A stretch of 64,000 nt of DNA, taken from a bacterium (GTDB lineage: Bacteria > Spirochaetota > Leptospiria > Leptospirales > Leptonemataceae). Numbering within the stretch: the first letter of the stretch is position 1; every line of letters begins with the position of its first letter. A program made the translations under genes and the position numbers. The notes under the pieces are model-generated. The model saw only the letters and a program-made list of their open reading frames with translations. It was not told the origin of the DNA and did not search any database. Positions 60,011 through 64,000 of the stretch are shown in pieces. The stretch spans positions 682,001 to 746,000 of the forward strand of contig JANSYA010000002.1 of NCBI GenBank assembly GCA_024742665.1, given 5' to 3'.

Positions 60011-61018
60011 GTGGAATTTATCGTCGAATTTCTTCTCAAGCTATTGAGCCAGCTGCAAACGCCGACCCTGGCCTTTTTGATCGGCGGCATGGTCATCGCC
60101 GCTTTCAAAAGCAAGCTGCAGATCCCCCAGCCGATCTATCAGTTCATCGTATTCATGCTGCTGATGCGGATCGGCCTGAACGGCGGCATGAAGATTCGGG
60201 ACGCCAACTTTATCGAGATGATCCCGCTGATTCTTGCGACCATGGCGCTGGGCGTAGCGATGGTTTTTCTCGGACGCTTCACGCTTTCCTTTTTGCCGGG
60301 AGTCAAAACCGCCGACGGCATCGCGACGGCCGGTTTGTTCGGCGCGGTGAGCGCCTCGACTCTGGCCGCGGCGACGGTCAGCCTGGAAGAGAGCGGCGTC
60401 GCCTACGAAGCGTGGGTCCCCGCGCTCTACCCCTTCATGGATATTCCAGCCCTGGTGACGGCGATCGTCATGGCGAATATCGCACAGGCGAAGGCCGGCG
60501 GCGGCGACGCGCCGGAAAAAATCCAGGTCTGGTCGATCATCAAGCAAAGCCTGCGGGGTTCGGCGCTGTCGGCGCTGCTGCTGGGAATGCTGCTCGGACT
60601 GGCCAGCGAACCGAAATCCGTATTCGACGGCTTTTACGATCCACTCTTTCGCGGCATGCTTTCGATTCTGATGCTGGTGATGGGCATTGAAGCCTACGAA
60701 CGATTAAACGAACTGCGGAAAGTCGCGCACTGGTTCGCCTTTTACGCGGCGGTCGCGCCGATCGTGCACGGCCTGATGGCCTTCGGCGTCGGCTATCTCG
60801 CGCATCTCGCCTTCGGCTTCAGTGCGGGCGGGACGGTCGTGCTGGCGCTGCTTGCGGCTTCCAATTCGGACGTCTCGGGCCCGCCGACGCTGCGCGCCGG
60901 TATTCCCGCAGCGAATCCTTCATCTTATATTGGAGCGTCAACCAGCGTGGGCACTCCGGTTGCCATCGCCTTCTGCATTCCTTTTTTCATCGGCCTGGCC
61001 GAAGTCGTGTTTGAATAA
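60011..61018 (+). CDS. sbtA: SbtA-family sodium-dependent bicarbonate transporter
   Basis: A 335-residue membrane protein with about ten helices. TPTLAFLIGGMVIAA, FMLLMRIGLNGG, GLFGAVSASTLAAATVSLEESG, LLAASNSDVSGPPTLRAGIP and STSVGTPVAIAFCIPFF match the SbtA bicarbonate-sodium symporters of cyanobacteria. The internal repeat (two five-helix halves) is visible. The start is the GTG at 60011. The gene is convergent with a PII-like sbtB gene 12 bp away. Confidence 0.88.
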   Translation: MEFIVEFLLKLLSQLQTPTLAFLIGGMVIAAFKSKLQIPQPIYQFIVFMLLMRIGLNGGMKIRDANFIEMIPLILATMALGVAMVFLGRFTLSFLPGVKTADGIATAGLFGAVSASTLAAATVSLEESGVAYEAWVPALYPFMDIPALVTAIVMANIAQAKAGGGDAPEKIQVWSIIKQSLRGSALSALLLGMLLGLASEPKSVFDGFYDPLFRGMLSILMLVMGIEAYERLNELRKVAHWFAFYAAVAPIVHGLMAFGVGYLAHLAFGFSAGGTVVLALLAASNSDVSGPPTLRAGIPAANPSSYIGASTSVGTPVAIAFCIPFFIGLAEVVFE

Positions 61019-61030
61019 GCGACGCAGCCT

Positions 61031-61351
61031 TCACTGCTTTAAGAATTTCTGCGGGCGCAGAATCTCAACGTCCAGGGCGTAGGTAATCCCGGAGTAGTTC
61101 TGAAAGTACTTTTCAGCGACTTTGCCGGCGATCTCATCGGCGCGCTGCGTATCGGCCACGATCACTTCGATCTTCACGTTGGCCGTCGCGTCGGAGGACA
61201 CGTGCGAATTCGAGCGCACTCCGCGACTGCCTTTGCCTTCCGCCGGCGTAATCGTATAGCCGGTCGCCCCGCAGGCCTCGATGATTTCAGTGACCCCTTC
61301 CTCGATTACCTTCTCGGTAATGATGACGATTTTTTTGGCTTTCTGATCCAT
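61031..61351 (-). CDS. sbtB: SbtB-like PII signalling protein
   Basis: A 106-residue PII-family protein. The start KKIVIITEKVIEEGVTEIIEACGATGYTI is the PII core. SRGVRSN forms the T-loop region, and KIEVIVADTQRADEIAGKVAEKY the nucleotide-binding core. In cyanobacteria SbtB binds cAMP or AMP/ADP and regulates the SbtA transporter beside it. The C-terminal redox loop of typical SbtB (CGPxGC) is absent. The ATG at 61351 is preferred. It is encoded convergently with sbtA and the pair is likely functional together. Confidence 0.85.
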   Translation of the reverse strand: MDQKAKKIVIITEKVIEEGVTEIIEACGATGYTITPAEGKGSRGVRSNSHVSSDATANVKIEVIVADTQRADEIAGKVAEKYFQNYSGITYALDVEILRPQKFLKQ

Positions 61352-61449
61352 GCGAGCGATAGTCTGCAAGAGCGCCGCCATTTGGCAAGGGCGAATACGA
61401 TCGCTCCCGAATAAACAAATTGAACGAAGTACATGAAACCAGGCGTCGC

Positions 61450-62406
61450 TCAACCGCCGCCCAGGTAGCCGACGTAAAAAAAGAACAGCGGCGTCGCGAC
61501 AATGTCCGCGACCATGGCCAGAGGCGTAAGGACAATCGTCGCTCGTTTCAGCGCGATCCCCGGCTGAAGCTTTTGAATGGAGCCGAAATGATTTTTCTGC
61601 GCCGAAAGCAGATAGACGCGCGGCGCGGGTTCGCCGGCTGGAGCGGCGATCCGATACAGCCAGAGCCCCTTCCGATCAGAACCGCTGTCGGGATCATACC
61701 AGCTGCGCTTCATCTGCAGATAGTGATCGCCGGACTTCAGCGCGATGGTCTGCGTGATCGGTTTCGCGCCGGTCGCTTCGCGATATTCCAGCGCCAGGTC
61801 ATAGGCGACGAGGTCCTCTTCGTCCGCGATGCCCTGCGCGGGACGCAATGCATGGGAGCGTTCTGCGCTTTGAATCAAGATCGTGCCGTCGGGCGCGCCC
61901 AGAATCCGCGCGCCGGAAGACAGAGGTTCCAGCGCCGGGCCCACGTATATGGGAATTCGCCCGCCGCCTCCGATCCGCACCGCGACCCCGGCGCCCGCCA
62001 GGATCAACCATTCGCCGCTGCCGATGGCTTCGAGATTTTTTCCCGCAACTTTCGGTTTCGGAAAATCGCGAGCGACTTCTCGCGTCTTTCGATACGCAAT
62101 CCTGCTGCGCGATTGCAGGCTCCACTGCGTATCGACATCAAAGCGCCGCCGGATAGGATCGGGAGTGCCGTGCTCGGAATCATTGTAGCGATCTTCGATG
62201 GTGAAAGATTCGCCCAGCCGCGTGACAGATGAGTCTTTGATAGGAGCGAAGTGCGTTTCGTACAGGCTGCCGCCGCTTCGCCAGGCGCAAAAATAATCGC
62301 CACAGCCCCCGATCAGGTTCAGCGTCAAACACGATGGAAACGAAAAAATCGCCGCCGTCCCCACGATGGCCAGCCTGAGCCGAAGGATATTTTTTCGATG
62401 ATTCAT
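61450..62406 (-). CDS. Lipoprotein of unknown function (YceK-like C-terminus)
   Basis: A 318-residue lipoprotein: signal NILRLRLAIVGTAAIFSFPSC (Cys near 26) and a predicted beta-rich outer segment of 250 residues. A C-terminal hydrophobic helix contains LTPLAMVADIVATPLFFFYVGYLGGG, similar to the tail of YceK-type small lipoproteins. Function unknown. Start ATG at 62406. The 299 bp upstream to the tail-collar array hold only regulatory features. Confidence 0.65.
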   Translation of the reverse strand: MNHRKNILRLRLAIVGTAAIFSFPSCLTLNLIGGCGDYFCAWRSGGSLYETHFAPIKDSSVTRLGESFTIEDRYNDSEHGTPDPIRRRFDVDTQWSLQSRSRIAYRKTREVARDFPKPKVAGKNLEAIGSGEWLILAGAGVAVRIGGGGRIPIYVGPALEPLSSGARILGAPDGTILIQSAERSHALRPAQGIADEEDLVAYDLALEYREATGAKPITQTIALKSGDHYLQMKRSWYDPDSGSDRKGLWLYRIAAPAGEPAPRVYLLSAQKNHFGSIQKLQPGIALKRATIVLTPLAMVADIVATPLFFFYVGYLGGG

Positions 62407-62609
62407 TTGGATGTGAAAACTCTTCAGGATAGACAAGCGCGGCGAGAACCGGAAGCGAGGCTGGCACTCAAAGCTTATTCCGAAACCCGGCCGTACTCCG
62501 CCCCTTGCGTAAAGAAGTATTGTAGATCTTGAGTTTCCGAAACTGCGCCGCGCGATTCAAAAAACGATCCCGCCGGTCGAACGTTTGCAGTGGACACGGA
62601 CCACAATCA

Positions 62610-62638
62610 CTAACCGCGCACTGTTAGTTTCTTGCAAG
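62610..62638. promoter_or_regulatory. CTAAC/GTTAG inverted repeat and CTTGCAAG palindrome
   Basis: CTAAC and GTTAG (about 62610-62627) flank an 8-nt GC-rich spacer. CTTGCAAG follows at 62631-62638, 67 bp before the second tail-collar array. The second site is shared with two other surface-gene promoters. Confidence 0.4.
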
Positions 62639-62705
62639 ATGAAACAAAACCGCTTGCCCCTTCGGCGGCGACGCCTCCACACTGGCGGCCGGGAGCGCGG
62701 TGTTC

Positions 62706-63374
62706 ATGGAAGACAACGAATACATCGGATCGATTCTCATGGTCGGTCAAAACTACGCAAGCGAGGGATACGCGCCGTGTGAAGGCCAGCTTCTCAAGAT
62801 TGCGGACTTCCAACCGCTCTACACGCTCATTGACTCACTTTACGGCGGCGACGGACGTTCCACCATCGCAGTACCGGATTTGCGGGGCCGAACCCCCGCC
62901 GGTGAGGGCAGCGGCCCGGGGCTCTCTCCTTTTTACCTGGGCATGAAGCCGGGTAAGGCCGAGGTCAAATTTACGGTTACGGAAGAGAATATGCCCGTCC
63001 ATACGCACCAGGCCAGCTTCCGGCGCTCGGCGATCAGCCCGAAGACAACCGCCGATTTTTCCGGAAGCGTTGTGCGCGGCACCCTGGCATGCAACGCCGA
63101 CCCGGGCGACCGGCATGGTCCGGCCGGGAATATTCCGGCCGGCACGGCGGCCCGCGCCTGGGCCGCGTCGGCAAACGCATCGATGGCCGTGGATGTGATC
63201 GGCGACGGGGAGCTGGATCCGCTGGAAGGCGAGCTCAAACTCCAGAGCGCGTCGATTCCCGTGCCCCTGGTCGAAGCCGGATTCGATCAGGACGTGACAG
63301 TCCCCCTGGAGATGCCCGCCCATGGCATTCCTTTCCTGATCTGCACGAATGGAATCTATCCACCCCGGGACTGA
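62706..63374 (+). CDS. Tail-collar (MdpB-like) protein 4
   Basis: A 222-residue paralogue of the three collar genes at 34819-36966. It has GSILMVGQNYASEGYAPCEGQLLKI, YGGDGRSTIAVPDLRGRTPAGEG, PVHTHQASF, VRGTLACN and the C-terminus PFLICTNGIYPPRD. The ATG at 62706 is preceded by GGGAG. A GTG at 62700 shares the frame. It is followed after 39 bp by another member. Confidence 0.88.
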   Translation: MEDNEYIGSILMVGQNYASEGYAPCEGQLLKIADFQPLYTLIDSLYGGDGRSTIAVPDLRGRTPAGEGSGPGLSPFYLGMKPGKAEVKFTVTEENMPVHTHQASFRRSAISPKTTADFSGSVVRGTLACNADPGDRHGPAGNIPAGTAARAWAASANASMAVDVIGDGELDPLEGELKLQSASIPVPLVEAGFDQDVTVPLEMPAHGIPFLICTNGIYPPRD

Positions 63375-63413
63375 AGCGCTGGCCAGCGCGACCAATCCAG
63401 CAGGAGAACTAAA

Positions 63414-64000
63414 ATGACCCCCGATTCCTTTCTCGGATCCATCTACGCCATTGCCGGAATATTCGCACCCACGAACAGCGCCTTCTGCTCCGGAGGCATC
63501 TTGCCGATCCTGGAGAGCGAACGCCTGTATTCTCTGCTGGGCACTGCCTACGGCGGAGACGGTCGCGCCAGCTTCGGACTACCAAATCTGAAGTGCCGGG
63601 TTCCGATTGGCTGCGGGGACGGTCCCGACCTGCCGCCCCCCGTGGAGCGGGGCTCTTTCCGGGGGGCTGAGGATACGTCGGTTGAAATTAATCCGGTGGC
63701 CTACCATACTCACGCCGCCTCGTTTGACGCGGCCAGCCTGAACGCCTTCGCCTCAACGCGCGGGACGGCGAAATTCAGCGGCACTCTGCGCTGTCATACG
63801 ACCGCCAGCGACAATGTCTCCCCCGAGAACTCCTTTCCCGGGGCAGCGATGAATGTGGTCGAGAATCTCTTTGCGACCGCTTCGGACGGCACCCAAACCG
63901 CCGCGATCGAACTCAAAGACGGCGTCGTCGAGAATATGCCGTTGACCACGACCTTCTTCACCGAGCTCGTTCCCGTCGCGGTTACACAGGCCGGAACGTC
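63414..64000 (+). CDS. Tail-collar (MdpB-like) protein 5 (partial, runs off window)
   Basis: About 195 codons of a fifth member: GSIYAIAGIF, YGGDGRASFGLPNLKCRVPIG, AYHTHAASF and FSGTLRCH. The 3' end lies beyond position 64000. CAGGAG precedes the ATG at 63414, so the start is well supported. The Ser/Thr-rich and Pro-rich insert (DGPDLPPPVERGSFRG) differs from the other copies. More members may follow outside the window. Confidence 0.85.
   Translation, partial: MTPDSFLGSIYAIAGIFAPTNSAFCSGGILPILESERLYSLLGTAYGGDGRASFGLPNLKCRVPIGCGDGPDLPPPVERGSFRGAEDTSVEINPVAYHTHAASFDAASLNAFASTRGTAKFSGTLRCHTTASDNVSPENSFPGAAMNVVENLFATASDGTQTAAIELKDGVVENMPLTTTFFTELVPVAVTQAGT

Overview
The window is one contiguous stretch of a GC-rich bacterial chromosome (roughly 58-60 % G+C by eye) carrying about 54 protein genes, one tRNA gene and few mobile sequences. 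Several traits suggest a spirochaete of the Leptospirales (Leptospira, Leptonema or Turneriella relatives): an XPB-type helicase, SpoIIE/STAS partner-switching proteins, a membrane-GAF-class III adenylate cyclase, a membrane-anchored AraC regulator, a DUF4015 glycosidase, many lipoproteins with relaxed lipoboxes, and a Bacteroidetes/Leptospira-like succinate dehydrogenase. No rRNA or other taxonomic marker is present, so this is an inference.

1-24 kb is mostly housekeeping and signalling. It holds sdhC-sdhA (cut by the window start), pyrF, cutA, a macro-like/deoxyribosyltransferase-like protein and a four-gene minus-strand operon (TPR/Mrr-like membrane protein, GAF-SpoIIE-HATPase phosphatase, STAS antagonist, glycogen-debranching-like enzyme). 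These are followed by tRNA-Ala, a hydrolase without its catalytic serine, def, a sterol-desaturase-family protein, a DUF4015 lipoprotein, the XPB helicase, rppH, an AraC regulator, an Mpo1-like protein and a DEAD-box helicase with an Arg/Gly-rich tail. 24-34 kb has a TPR protein, a PBP1A-type peptidoglycan synthase with a zinc-ribbon N-terminus, PC4, rpmB, nth (with no ordinary start codon), a GNAT, an IMPase, a discoidin-like lipoprotein, a phosphatase and folP.

34.8-37 kb is a translationally coupled array of three phage-tail-collar (MdpB-like) genes with no other phage gene near it. 37-48 kb returns to ordinary genes (ribF, a STAS protein, a DnaJ-like protein, nagZ-like, hemW, a cysteine-rich protein, a membrane AraC) and contains a 145-bp palindromic MITE/REP-like element. 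48-64 kb is richest in surface and signalling proteins: a secreted protein with C1q-like repeats, two related lipoproteins (one shortened), a tandem-7TM adenylate cyclase, a PilZ protein, a seven-repeat propeller lipoprotein, a flavin oxidoreductase, a six-repeat NHL lipoprotein, an SbtA/SbtB bicarbonate-transport pair and a second tail-collar array running off the window end. The palindrome CTTGCAAG precedes three of these surface genes and may be a shared regulatory site.

The most unusual items are the tail-collar arrays, the convergent sbtA/sbtB pair, the nth gene without a canonical start, the macro/NDT-like protein, the tandem-7TM cyclase and the C1q/propeller/NHL surface island. No CRISPR array, transposase, integrase or rRNA was seen. 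Start codons were chosen by reading for ATG/GTG/TTG, Shine-Dalgarno and signal-peptide fit. Domain calls rest on recognised motifs, not database searches.
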